In this document: positions 30,458 to 40,730 of the stretch, piece after piece
Numbering within the stretch: the first letter of the stretch is position 1
Layout: each line of letters starts with the position of its first letter
Source of the DNA: Phaeodactylum tricornutum CCAP 1055/1
Taxonomy: Eukaryota > Bacillariophyta > Bacillariophyceae > Surirellales > Neidiaceae
Direction of reading: 5' to 3'
Length of the DNA: 64,000 bases
Assembly (NCBI RefSeq): GCF_000150955.2
Contig: NC_011669.1
Coordinates: forward strand, 2,114,993-2,178,992
The notes under the pieces: model-generated
The model's input: the letters and a program-made list of their open reading frames with translations, nothing else
What the model was told of the DNA's origin: nothing
The model's database searches: none
Translations under genes and position numbers: made by a program

Positions 30458-31129
30458 TCTCGTCTCTTGAGACTTTTGAAGGATCGAGAAAAGACAAATG
30501 TAAGACAGAAAGTCTCAAGCAAAGAAGTGAAGCCACTACAGGCAAAACTGCCCATGGCCATGGTCAAGAATGTTGGGCGTTCGAAATTAGCTTTTTATCG
30601 TCTGTCAGTCAGCCACCAATTTCCGAAACCAGAAAAACGGTAGATGGGCAACCGTCACAAAGAGCTATCCTTTGTCGTCGCCACGACTAGGTAGTTGCTT
30701 TCCTAAATTCCGGAATGTGATTGTCAGATCAGATTTGCTCTTTTGTAAACTATTTCACCCCATAGTACGTAGCGATTGACACAACACCATTTTTTTTTCT
30801 ACCAGTACCGCTAGCTAGCTAGAGACTTCTACGATTGCAGAATACCTTCAAAAGCGATCCCAAACCTTGCCAGCGGTCTTGACTTTTTTGCTGGTTTATA
30901 TGTATAGCGATTTAATTGGTTGATATGAGTCGCAAAGATTCAGGAAGCCTGTCGCGTCACGTTGACACCAGAGGATTTAGATATACATCTACGACAGTTT
31001 TATGAAAGAGTTCTTCCTTTCCATCCTCAACCCGTACATCACCGTCACTGCCAGTTCGATCGGAACGCTATCTACTCGATGGCCTAACAGTCACATTCAA
31101 GACTGTTGGATCAATCGCATCGATAAGCC
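30458..31129. promoter_or_regulatory. Bidirectional promoter region, ADA2 / ETF beta
   Basis: About 670 bp between divergent starts. A GCTAGCTAGCTAG stretch lies near 30808 and a T-run near 30790. No further element was recognised. Confidence 0.4.
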
Positions 31130-32013
31130 ATGAAGATTCTTGTCGGAATCAAACGCGTTGTTGACTACGCGGTCAAGGTGCGGGTCAGCAAAGGAACCGT
31201 GGATTTGGCCAATGTAAAGCAATCTATGAATCCTTTTTGTGAGGTACGTGCGTCTGCAGTTTCAATACAGACTTCGCCAGGACCTCCGGGAGAGCTTGGA
31301 CTTTGGTGTTATGGTCATTATGCTCTGACAACTTCAGGAGTAGATCTGACATTCTATTCCTTTAGATTGCAGTAGAGGAGGCCGTTCGCTTGAAAGAATC
31401 CAAGAACGCATCGGAAGTCGTCGCACTCAGCATCGGCCCAAAGCAGTGCACCGAAACAATTCGTACGGCGCTCGCCATGGGATGTGACCGTGGAATTCAC
31501 ATTCAAACAGACTTACGTACCGACTATATGGATTTGCAGCCTTTTGCGATCGCACAGCTGTTCCAAAAGATCGTTGAAAAGGAAAAATCAGATCTGGTTC
31601 TGTTGGGCAAACAGGGCATCGATTCGGATTGTGGCCAAACGGGGCCAATGCTCGCGGGAATGATGGGGTGGCCACAGGTGACGTTTGCAGCCAAGGTGGA
31701 AGTCAAAGACGGGGGGCTTTTGGTGGAACGCGAGACGGATTCTGGTACAGAAACGATTCAGGTCAAATCTCTTCCTGCCGTTGTAACTTGCGACCTCCGC
31801 CTCAACGAGCCTCGTTACGCTACGCTTCCCAACATTATGAAAGCCAAGAAAAAGCCTGTCGAAACGTTGAAAGCGGAAGAAATGGGAGTTGATCTGGTAC
31901 CGCATAATCAAGTATTGGAGATTCTAGAGCCGCCGCCAAGAAAAGAAGGAATTATGGTGGAGAATGTAGATTCGTTGATCGACAAGCTTCGCAATGAAGC
32001 TCAAGTTATCTAG
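31130..32013 (+). CDS. ETFB: Electron transfer flavoprotein beta subunit
   Basis: Exons are 31130-31243 and 31366-32013 with a 122-nt phase 0 intron, giving 253 residues, the usual family length. [19 protein letters not shown] is the conserved N-terminus. [43 protein letters not shown] and [16 protein letters not shown] follow; the last contains the ETF beta signature, and the C-terminal [10 protein letters not shown]-like segment is present as [10 protein letters not shown]. The protein pairs with ETF alpha in the mitochondrial matrix, binds AMP, and passes electrons from acyl-CoA dehydrogenases to the ubiquinone pool. No cleavable presequence is evident, as is often the case for ETF beta. 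Confidence 0.95.
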
Positions 32014-32536
32014 CTGTAAGCAAATTCATTCCAGTTTGACAGAAGTGTAAACATCTAGCCCATGGAAGAAAGCTGCTTGTATGGCATGTTTCCTATCATT
32101 ATGCTGGAGAATTTTCACCAATTTGTGCTGCTGTCAGTCTTCCTATTCTTGTGATAATGTAGAGTACCTATCCCAGCCAATATAAAGGGCTCTTGACAAA
32201 AATGTTTTGTTCCTATGGCATATCTCATGACATTTTTGTCTTATTCACGTGGAATATAGCAATTGACGTGAGCGAAAAAGCTCTTCACATGTTGGAATTT
32301 GGCATTTTCTAGAGAACGATTCTGGGGGTTCGCTACGTTTCGAGAGTCTTCCAATCGGAACGGTAGCGACTGACAGACGACATCCAATGGAAGCAAACGG
32401 TCAGATTCGACTCACAGACAGACAAAGTAATCGCTATGTCGCAGGAAATCTTTGACATGACAGTGAGTGAGTTCATCCATTGTTGACTACTGGGGGATCC
32501 GTCTGCAAAGTCCAATTTGGGTACCAAACAACAACC
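32014..32536. other. Intergenic region, ETF beta 3' end and PITH gene promoter
   Basis: About 0.5 kb between two plus-strand genes. An ATG at 32435 followed by nine codons and GTGAGT could be a small upstream exon of the PITH gene, but none of the clean joins I tried keeps the frame without changing the N-terminus, so it is left out. Confidence 0.45.
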
Positions 32537-33190
32537 ATGACAGACCTATTTCCAGCTGGAGCCAGTGCGGTCGATACTGAAGATGAAGGAACCCTTGTTG
32601 ACTTGAACAGCAAGATTGAAAGCTCCGAGTGCTACGGTAGGAACGAGGCTGCGGGCTTTCCCATGACCAACCTGTTCATCGGCGACAGCCGTCTGGGATG
32701 CAAAAGTGACGCTGATGAGCAATTGATTATTCACGTTGCATTCAAGGAGTTTGTCAAGGTATGTACATGGACTGATGCCATATCTAGTTATGGGCCTCCG
32801 TCTGGCACTTCCTCGACTTTTGTGGCTCACGAAGTATCCTCGTCGCCTCAGATTCGGTCGATCAAGCTAACGGAGTACAACAATGGCATGGATCCAGAAT
32901 GCAACCCCAGTAAAATTCACATCTTTGTTAACCGCACCAATATCGGTTTCGAAGATTGGGAAGACGTCGATCCGACCCAAACACTACATTTGACAACGGA
33001 GCAACTCAAGGAATCAGCTGATCCCATCAGTCTCAAGTACGTTAAATATCAGCGAGTCAAGAACCTGACGTTTTTCATTGAAGATAATCAAGGAGGCGAA
33101 GTTAGTGCACTAGGTGGGATGAAGCTGTTTGGAAAACCAGTCCAAACACCAAAGATGTCCGACTTCAACAAGTCAAAAGAAGGAATGTAA
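32537..33190 (+). CDS. PITH-domain protein (TXNL1 C-terminal / PITHD1 family)
   Basis: Exons are 32537-32758 and 32852-33190 with a 93-nt phase 0 intron, giving 186 residues. The whole protein is a PITH domain: LVDLNSKIESSECYGRNE, DADEQLIIHVAFKEFVK joined to IRSIKLTEYNNGMDPECNPS, KIHIFVNRTNIGFEDWED, PTQTLHLT, KYVKYQRVKNLTFFIEDNQG and the terminal LFGKPVQTPKMSDF. In TXNL1 this domain binds the 26S proteasome. Here no thioredoxin domain precedes it, as in PITHD1. Cytosolic or nuclear location is likely. The intron is in frame and lacks a stop; the family alignment shows it is not coding. The stop is 49 bp from the stop of the convergent neighbour. Confidence 0.9.
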   Translation: MTDLFPAGASAVDTEDEGTLVDLNSKIESSECYGRNEAAGFPMTNLFIGDSRLGCKSDADEQLIIHVAFKEFVKVCTWTDAISSYGPPSGTSSTFVAHEVSSSPQIRSIKLTEYNNGMDPECNPSKIHIFVNRTNIGFEDWEDVDPTQTLHLTTEQLKESADPISLKYVKYQRVKNLTFFIEDNQGGEVSALGGMKLFGKPVQTPKMSDFNKSKEGM

Positions 33191-33239
33191 ACAGTGTTAT
33201 ATTTTCGAATTTACTGCTATGTCCAGTAGCCTTACGACC

Positions 33240-34744
33240 TTAGCTAAAAAGTGTAAATGAAGCTGCTACGGGGAGATGGTCTGACGGTTCAATCTCGTTT
33301 GGGCAAGGGTCCAAGCACAAAAAGTCCATTACGGCGGTTGGCTGTAGAGCTTTGGAGCAGTACATACGATCGAACCTTGACTGAAACACGCCTGCATCAG
33401 GTAGGGGCTCCCCCAAAACGGCCATGTCGTGCGCAATGCCCCAGAATTTGCCTTGCCGAAGCTCTGCTTGATACACGTTTACGAAACCTTCCAGTGAAAG
33501 AATCCCTCTTTTGGGAAGTTCAACGTGCGGTTTGCCGTCTTGGCGTTTTGCGCTGCATCCCTCGGTCCATCCCATCTCTTTCGCTGCGTTACGAAATTCG
33601 CTACCCCGGCCAACTTGCCCGTTAGTAGTGATCAACCAGCGTTCGACATCTTCCTCGTCCATCATCTTACAACCAGATTCTTGCGACTTTGTCGCTAATC
33701 TTTCATAAATACGGACAAGACGTTCCATCATATCTTCCGAAAACTCTGGATTTTCGTACGCATTACTGCGGACCATGGTAGATATAAGCTCGCTTACAAC
33801 TAGCGTTGGCGGCGGCGATCGGTCAGAAGCAGCCATAACATCTGTCAGTGGTTTTTCGAACGGAAAGTCTTTGCGTTTGGAGGTGACCCTATCTCCATCT
33901 TCGATAAAAGACTCATCCACGAACCCGTCTTCCAAGTAACGTACAGCGCCACATTCGGGGCCTCCATTGAAGTCCCCACAAACTATAAATGCTGTACATT
34001 GTTCGGGATTAGGTTCTGCGAAATAAAAAAAACATTTATTACATCGCATCAGAGACACCAGAGCAGCATATGTTCACAACGGAAAAGGCTCAAACGTACG
34101 TTTTAATTTTCTTGCCAAGGTCAGAACCGAGCGAGCTCCTTCGTGGATTTGTCGAACTCTTCGACCCCCTTCCTTGCCAGCCTGTAGGTGGCAGTTTAAA
34201 ATGTACCACACATGGGTCTCTGCTGGATCTGACACCGTTGGCGGCGGCAATACCCGAAAGGCCGTTAGTAATGTACGATCCTTGTGAACCGGAGGGGTCA
34301 CAATCTCACATCGCGACGTTTTCCAGAACGTCGCGGGGCGAAATCGACCCTTCTTGAACATTTCTTTTCCATCGTAGCCTAGCTCTCGCATAAAATCAAA
34401 ATCGGTATCGAACGAAACCGGCGATACTTCCTGTAAACATACAATGTCGGCATCTATACCACAACAAAGAGTCAGCGTTGCGAGCATTAGAGGAATTCCG
34501 ACGCAAACTACAAGAACCTACCGACTGTGGCGATTCGTTCACGTAACAAGTCCTTACGAAAATTCCAAGACGAAACGTGTTGCTTCGATTCCGGCAAAGG
34601 AGGCGAATACATTTTGTAATTCCACCAGCCATCCATACTATTTGGAAGCAGGATATTGTAGCTCAATACCGACAAGCATGCCGCCGGGGGTGCCATTGGC
34701 ACAGTAGGGAAAGCTGACGGGCCAAGGATATGTGGGACTACCAT
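33240..34744 (-). CDS. Endonuclease/exonuclease/phosphatase family protein with EF-hand-like insert
   Basis: Exons are 34744-34522, 34453-34100 and 34015-33240 (introns 68 and 84 nt, both phase 1), giving 450 residues. The EEP fold is built from LSVLSYNILLPNSMDGWWNY, DADIVCLQEVSP with the catalytic Glu, TFWKTSRCEIV, WYILNCHLQAG, FIVCGDFNGGPECGAV and the C-terminal SDHLPVAASF with the catalytic Asp-His. Between the GDFN motif and the SDHLP end lies a ~120-residue helical insert (EDMMERLVRIYERL; EEDVERWLITTNGQVGRGSE; GILSLEGFVNVYQAEL) resembling degenerate EF-hands, the arrangement of plant 'calcium-binding EEP' proteins. A CCR4/Angel-type RNase or phosphodiesterase activity is likely; the substrate is unknown. 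Calcium ligands are incomplete. Confidence 0.85.
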
Positions 34745-35232
34745 CGTTTTTGACGGCGTTCAAATTCTCCCCAATCTAATAGTAAGCTGCCGCACTCCAG
34801 TATCACTTATACCGAAGTAAAACTTGCAACGAGAAATGTAAACGGCGTGCCCCCTATCGACCTCAATCTATGTTGGTAGAATTCAATGAAGCGCATCGAC
34901 AAGATACTGCTCCGCCGTATTGCATGGCAACCGGTGTCGGAACCAGTTTTCGTGAGAAAACGAATATGTCAAGTTACGGTTACTTTTCCATTACTTACTT
35001 CCAGTTAGGAGTTATTGCGAAAACAAATACTATAAAAGTCAATCTCCATCCATTCGAAAACCTGCGTATCGTATTTGGAATCGATTCTATCACTTCCGCG
35101 TCTCTACGTAACAAAAAATAAGAGCCATTTTCACTGTATCTTCGCTTACTGTCGAAGGAGTGTCAATCAGAGATATCTACCGTATATATGTACATTAAAT
35201 GAAGTGCCGTTCAGACAGGAATTGAATTGTAG
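34745..35232. promoter_or_regulatory. Bidirectional promoter region, EEP protein / polyamine synthase
   Basis: About 0.5 kb between divergent genes. It contains an 83-codon open frame (34870-35121) with no domain character. No clear element was recognised. Confidence 0.4.
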
Positions 35233-36601
35233 GTGATGGACGGTTTCCTCATCGTCTTTTACTCGAGCTGCTCTGTCCCCCACCACGCATCCACAAGAAG
35301 ACTGACAGGAAAACCTTTTTCTGGAATGATCTCAAAAATGAAACATCACCACACCTTCTTTCTCACTATCGCTTGCCACAGGCAATTTGTACCTTGCAAT
35401 CGTGCGGGTTATAGCCCTTACAATTCCTTCGCCCTCAGTCAAGCTAGAATGTCCAGTGACAACGGATCGCAAGATGCAGATCGGAGTGCTATTGAAATAG
35501 AACGCGCCAAGTCGGGCTTTTTGTACAAAGAGGACGTGGCCCCCGGATTGACTATGGAAATGGAACTGAAGCGCATTCTGATTTCAACTTCGAGCCCGTA
35601 CCAAAAGGTTGACGTCGTCGAAACATACTTTGGGAAGGTAAGGTCACTTAGCAATGTAAACTCGAGTCGTTTCGACACTGTTCATTTTCTCCTGGGAACC
35701 CGCCCTCACGTCTATGTTCGATTGCGACCTCTCACACCGTTCATAGACTCTGGTCACGGATGGCAAAACACAAAGCACAGAGTTTGACGAATTTGCCTAC
35801 CACGAAAGTCTTGTCCACCCATCTCTCTTGAAGGTGTCCAATTCGGGGAGCGCACCGAAGGTTGTTTTCATTGGCGGTGGCGGAGAGCTCGCGACGGCCC
35901 GGGAAGTCTTACGGCACGCATCAGTCGCAAGGGTGGTCATGGTAGACTTGGATGCGAAGGTGGTCGAAGTTTCGGAAAAGTATCTACCGGAATGGGGAGG
36001 CCAGTCGGTTTTAACAGATCCGCGGTTTGAACTGGTTATCGGCGATGCCTATGGCTACCTACTGAAGACGGAGGAAATGTTCGATGTAGTTATCATGGAT
36101 ATCTCTGATCCAATAGAAGCCGGCCCGGGTGTCATGCTATATACAAAGGAATTCTATGAGCATGCCGTAACGCGGCTCAATCCGAACGGAGTCTTTGTGA
36201 CGCAAGGCGGCACCGCCGAGTCGATCCCGTCCGCGGTCGTTAAAGTCCACGATATTGATCCGTCGTGCTTTGCACCGATTTACAATACACTGAAGGCAGT
36301 ATTCCATTGCGTCGTTCCCTACACGACGCATATTCCTAGTTTTGGAGGGGACTGGGGCTTTATCATGGCATTTAATGATGACGGCAACCCCGCGACGGAC
36401 CAGGAACGTGCTTGGAAAATTCCGGACGAAGACGCTGTAAACGCGCTCGTGCACAAACAAATTACGGGCGGATCAGACGCGCTCAAGTTTTATGACGGAA
36501 CGACGCACTTGCGCATGTTTGCTTTGACCAAGCCTTTGCGAAACTACATGGCTCAAGACGAACGTATTATGACGAGAGAAAATCCAATATTTATGTATTA
36601 G
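35233..36601 (+). CDS. Thermospermine/spermidine synthase (ACAULIS5-like aminopropyltransferase)
   Basis: Exons are 35233-35637 and 35747-36601 with a 109-nt phase 0 intron, giving 419 residues from the first ATG. In-frame ATGs at 35326, 35338 and 35449 are alternatives; the last (MSSDNGSQ) gives a 347-residue enzyme, the usual core length, and the extra N-terminus could be a presequence. The join restores TLVTDGKTQSTEFDEFAYHE, then SLVHPSLL. VVFIGGGGELATAREVLRH is the decarboxy-SAM-binding glycine loop, and DVVIMDISDPIEAGPG holds the catalytic Asp. The Q-S-x-E-x-DEF-x-YHE pattern and the D-P-I-E-A-G-P segment resemble plant ACL5, pointing to thermospermine synthase rather than spermidine synthase; this is an inference from motifs. 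It transfers aminopropyl groups to polyamines, which in diatoms also feed long-chain polyamines used in silica formation. Confidence 0.85.
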
Positions 36602-37214
36602 TGATTAATCTGTTGCATACACACGCGACTATTGCGAATGGACGAGCATGGCTGCTGCACCCGCCAATTCTTGCATCTATGGTAGAGCTTGATTACAGTC
36701 AATGCAGAATTATTTGGACCCTCTATGGTTTTTGCGGTCATTAGAGGTTTTACCTGCTGTTGTCCTCTGGATAGTGGTACCGCATCGAAACCTGTATCGC
36801 GTACTTGTAGTTTCGGTAGGTAGGACAAAGAGTGGACGGTCAGACTCCGAACCAGGACACGGCTGCCCGGTTGAAATCCGATTGGCGCGCAAGTCCGTTT
36901 TCCCGGAACCAGCTCTCGGGTTTACAGTTAGTAGGGTATATGAATTGTTCGGTCGGGTGTATCTACTACGTACGCTGCTGCGGTGGGGGAAAATCAATCC
37001 GAAAGGGGGGAAAACGCGAGGATGTGGGTGCCGTATGGGTAAGTTTTTCCGCTTGCGACAAAACAGTGTCTTTTTTTTTGGATTGAGGGGGCTTTCCGCA
37101 GCTCTCGGTGGTCTTCGGCTAGCACCCGGCACTCTACTAGGTAGGCTTTACCACAACACGTGCATACATGTGCGGGGAAGTCGGTACACTATCTACTACT
37201 CCCGTGTTCTGATC
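36602..37214. other. Intergenic region / 5' leader of the bromodomain gene
   Basis: About 0.6 kb between two plus-strand genes. From 36702 to 37214 the frame of the bromodomain gene stays open for 171 codons, but the translation is Trp/Arg/Cys-rich and looks non-coding, so I start the gene at 37215. Confidence 0.5.
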
Positions 37215-40200
37215 ATGAGGAATTCGCATCATTCCAACAACGATGATCCCGTTGTTAGTCATGATAGACAGAATGGTGCAAACGACACCGGCAGCGCTAA
37301 CGTTAGCAGCAACGGCTCGAGCGGTAGTACGGACCCCGCGCGGTTAGCCGTGATTTCGGCACTCGCCGCATTTTCGGAGCAGAGCGGCGGTCCTCCACCC
37401 TCCGCCGGTATCGTGTACGACAGACCTCGGGAGCATTCCGACCCTTCTTCAGTCGCCGCGTCGGGGTTGCCGATGCCGGTGGGGACCGGAGGCGGGGACG
37501 CAGGAGGATACCGGAACCCGAGTTCCGTCTCCCGTTCTGATTCTGGATCGCATGCGGCCCGCAATCCGTCTTTTCACGCGCTAGCCCAGAATTCCGAGAA
37601 ACCGCAGTTTTCTGGAAAAGAGGAGGACTACTCACACCAAGCCGCCGATCGGCGGAGTGCGGACAATTCTTTATTTTCGTCAAGCGCGGGGACTGATCCA
37701 ACGAACCGAAAGCATCCCGATTCGGAATCTGATCAACACGATAGTGACTCGGTTGGTGGGAGCGGCTCTGATTCTGGTCACAGTGAAAGAGACGACGACG
37801 AAGAAAGGGAACGGGGATCGTCACCGGCAACGAAGGAACCCCGTCAGCCGGTACCAAGAGGAAAACCCGAGGCCATGGCGGTAGCCTTGGCGCAAGCAAG
37901 AGTGAATGCGGAGCAAAAGGAACTCGAGGAAGACGAGGATGATGATGATGATGATGAAGAAGAAGCTATCGCCGAACCCGTTGAAGAAGGAGGCGTACTG
38001 GCGAGCTTGCCCAGACCTCCCCTCCCTCCCCTAGTGACCAGTTCGAAAGCGAGCAAGAAAAAGTCATCATCGAGCAAGATGACATCGCGTTCGGAGCTAC
38101 TATTGAGCGAGACGCCCCCAGCAATCACACGAGGCGAATACGAAAACTTGCAGGCCCTGATGGTTCAGTTTTGCCGGGTGCCGTTGCTGGCAGAATTTAG
38201 CCGACCGGTAGCATTGCTACATCCCGAGGTAAGTTCCACCGACAGCAGAGAACTAAAGTCATGTTTTCAGGAGAAAAAAAACCGCTCATCCTTTCACTAC
38301 TCACAGTTGGTCGCAGGATACTCCAAAATCGTTACGCATCCGGTTGATCTCGGCCTGGTGTGTAGAGGCATTCGTCGCCGCAAGTACAAGAATACGCGTG
38401 ATGTTCGACTAGACATGTGGCGCGTCTTCGCCAATTGTGTCAAGTTCCACTCTCATCCCAACAACAAAGAAGCCGTCCCGAGTTTCGTTTCGATTGCCCT
38501 TCACCTTCGCGACTACTTCAACAATCTCTGGCAAGAATACATGCTGCCGTCAGATCTCCCGACGCACACTCCGGAGCCCACCAAGATTGCGTTTCAACGC
38601 CGTGATACTGAACGCCGCAAGAGAGTGGAAAACTGCGGAGTTTTAATCATGAGCCCTGCGTTCGCCAAAAAAACGGCAGCAAACCTTGAAGACTTCATCA
38701 ATGGCGGCGGGTGCGTGGATAAGCTTGACAAAGTCCCGGTCTTTGGACCAGAAGCTCGAACACATGACGATGATGTAGACATCGTGGCTACGAACCTGGC
38801 GGAATTCAAAAATAAATTAATGAATCTCGACGAGAACAACGACGACTGCTCTATGGAAGCTTTCTTCCGGAATTTGAAGGGCTGCATTCCCGACGATGTT
38901 TTTGAAAGCGATCCGGCCATACGAAATCGTATCTCACAGCGTCTAGGACGTTTTGCAGGAAAAATTGCCGTTCCTCTGTACGAAGCAAACGCCCGTGGCG
39001 TAACGCAATCAAGTATTTGGGGGAATATTGCCACCGCGATTTGGGCTCGAGAAAGCAGCAAGAAGCCATATTGGCCTGCACTGTGCCTTGGCATACTTCC
39101 ACCGGAGGACCAGCGGGAAGAATGGCACGACACAGTCACCGAAAGAAACGAAGCGCGTTTGCCGGAGAGGCTAAGATCCCAACTGATGACTGCCAAGATT
39201 AGGTGTGAACAGGCACAGAAGCGTCAAAGCCTGAGCTACTTTCTCGTTGAATTTCTCGGGACGCATGAGTTTATTTGGGTCCGCGAAACAGACATTGTCG
39301 AGAATTTTGATCCCAACAATGATCCGAACAAGAAAAGTGCACTTGGCTCGAAAAAAAAGCGCACGTCGCGAAGCGGAATTGCCAGCGTAGTCAACTCCAA
39401 GACCTACACGACCGCTTTGGAAGAATGTACCTGGGCGACGGAAGAATTCGAAGCTGTCTTGGCAGAAGTTTTCGAAGTAAAAACCGAAGGCGACGAGGAC
39501 GACGACGAAGAAGAGATGAACTACAGTTATTCTCTACTAGCGCAATCCGATGACGAAGCAGACGAGGAAGATAATCGAGGATTTGAATACGATGATTCGA
39601 AGATGTCTTCGTCCGATGTCGATGAAGCCAATTGGTTGCTGACACATGACGGTAAGCTTGATACGAGCGCCGCCGGTCGCAAGAACGCGAAACGCAGAGC
39701 ACAGGCACTGAAGAAACGAGTTGAAAAGGAGAAGAAAGACGCCGCGACCGCAGCAATGTCGACAACGCACTCTAAGAAAAAGTCTAAGGTTGATTCAAAG
39801 TCACTAAAGAAAAAGAAAGACAACGGTACCAAGAAAGAAGTCAACAAAACGAGAGACCTAGAAGATAAGAAAGAGTTGCGTGAGCTAGAGAAACGACGAA
39901 AAAAACGGCAACGCGAACGGGAAAAGACTCTTAGAGGAGATGTTCGTAAGCAGAAGCGTAAACGCACATCGTCGTATGACTCCGACGAGGACGAGCGTGG
40001 TCTCGTACGAGACAAACGTTCCCGTGCCACCGCAATTGTGAAGGCTTATGTGAGTCGCATGTCGGAGAATGAGGCTTATAAAAGTCTAGGATTGGGTGGG
40101 GTGATGACAATTCCAGCTGCAATGGTTGATTCGACTGGTCTTCTTGGAATGGCGCTTGCCTTTCGTGCCGCTTCTGGGGAACTTGCCATGCCGGACTGCA

Positions 40201-40730
40201 CGGATGAGTACGAGGCTAAGCTTAAGCCATGGACTGCCATTGATACGGATACTCCTCGAACTTCGAGCGAACGAATGGACAGGCTTGAGGAAAAGATCAG
40301 ACTGATTCAAAAGCAAATAGCCTCAAGTCGAAGGAACACGGAATATAGAAGAGAGCTGACTGTGGTATCGCAAAAGCAAAGTCGGTTAGTCACGCAGCAG
40401 ATAGATGCGGATGACGAGGCAGCTCGCCTCAATCATTTCCGAAAGAAAAAGAAGGCGCCTTCGAGAGATGACACTCTGAAGGGTAACGTAAAGAAACAAA
40501 TTGGGGTTGAGACAGTATTGCTAGAGAAAGAAAAAGAGAACAGAGTAATACCTCAAGGTGACTGCGAAGAAACTACATCCATGGTAGTGAATCAAAACGA
40601 TTCTGAAGAGTTGGTGGGCGGTGTAAGAGATGACGAAATTCCAGATGCAAAATCGAGCCGGACGGAGAACGTCCCCGTCGTCAAACCTAGCAATGCTATG
40701 GATGTTCAGACCATTGATCCCATGCCTTAA
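37215..40730 (+). CDS. Bromodomain-PWWP chromatin protein
   Basis: Exons are 37215-38228 and 38307-40730 with a 78-nt phase 0 intron, giving 1145 residues. The N-terminal ~300 residues are disordered and rich in Ser, Gly, Asp and Glu, with a GAT-repeat-encoded Asp run near 37937. A bromodomain spans about 305-405: LQALMVQFCRVPLLAEF, then after the join LVAGYSKIVTHPVDLGLV, RRRKYKNTRDVRLDMWRVF and NCVKFHSHPNN (the Asn that contacts acetyl-lysine). A PWWP domain lies at about 575-665 (AIWARESSKKPYWPALCLGI ... SYFLVEFLGTHEFIWVRE). The remainder is acidic then very Lys/Arg-rich with several nuclear localisation signals. It probably reads acetylated and methylated nucleosomes. The intron lies inside the bromodomain, is a multiple of three and has no stop, so an unspliced form would carry a 26-residue insert there. 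Confidence 0.85.
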   Translation: MRNSHHSNNDDPVVSHDRQNGANDTGSANVSSNGSSGSTDPARLAVISALAAFSEQSGGPPPSAGIVYDRPREHSDPSSVAASGLPMPVGTGGGDAGGYRNPSSVSRSDSGSHAARNPSFHALAQNSEKPQFSGKEEDYSHQAADRRSADNSLFSSSAGTDPTNRKHPDSESDQHDSDSVGGSGSDSGHSERDDDEERERGSSPATKEPRQPVPRGKPEAMAVALAQARVNAEQKELEEDEDDDDDDEEEAIAEPVEEGGVLASLPRPPLPPLVTSSKASKKKSSSSKMTSRSELLLSETPPAITRGEYENLQALMVQFCRVPLLAEFSRPVALLHPEVSSTDSRELKSCFQEKKNRSSFHYSQLVAGYSKIVTHPVDLGLVCRGIRRRKYKNTRDVRLDMWRVFANCVKFHSHPNNKEAVPSFVSIALHLRDYFNNLWQEYMLPSDLPTHTPEPTKIAFQRRDTERRKRVENCGVLIMSPAFAKKTAANLEDFINGGGCVDKLDKVPVFGPEARTHDDDVDIVATNLAEFKNKLMNLDENNDDCSMEAFFRNLKGCIPDDVFESDPAIRNRISQRLGRFAGKIAVPLYEANARGVTQSSIWGNIATAIWARESSKKPYWPALCLGILPPEDQREEWHDTVTERNEARLPERLRSQLMTAKIRCEQAQKRQSLSYFLVEFLGTHEFIWVRETDIVENFDPNNDPNKKSALGSKKKRTSRSGIASVVNSKTYTTALEECTWATEEFEAVLAEVFEVKTEGDEDDDEEEMNYSYSLLAQSDDEADEEDNRGFEYDDSKMSSSDVDEANWLLTHDGKLDTSAAGRKNAKRRAQALKKRVEKEKKDAATAAMSTTHSKKKSKVDSKSLKKKKDNGTKKEVNKTRDLEDKKELRELEKRRKKRQREREKTLRGDVRKQKRKRTSSYDSDEDERGLVRDKRSRATAIVKAYVSRMSENEAYKSLGLGGVMTIPAAMVDSTGLLGMALAFRAASGELAMPDCTDEYEAKLKPWTAIDTDTPRTSSERMDRLEEKIRLIQKQIASSRRNTEYRRELTVVSQKQSRLVTQQIDADDEAARLNHFRKKKKAPSRDDTLKGNVKKQIGVETVLLEKEKENRVIPQGDCEETTSMVVNQNDSEELVGGVRDDEIPDAKSSRTENVPVVKPSNAMDVQTIDPMP

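Noticed and set aside
32435-32536. A small upstream exon (MSQEIFDMT-) for the PITH protein.
   Set aside because: The obvious donor/acceptor pairs break the frame, and the ATG at 32537 already gives a complete PITH domain.
36702-37214. An N-terminal extension of 171 residues for the bromodomain protein.
   Set aside because: The frame is open, but the translation is Trp/Cys/Arg-rich and unlike the rest; the ATG at 37215 starts a typical acidic disordered region.
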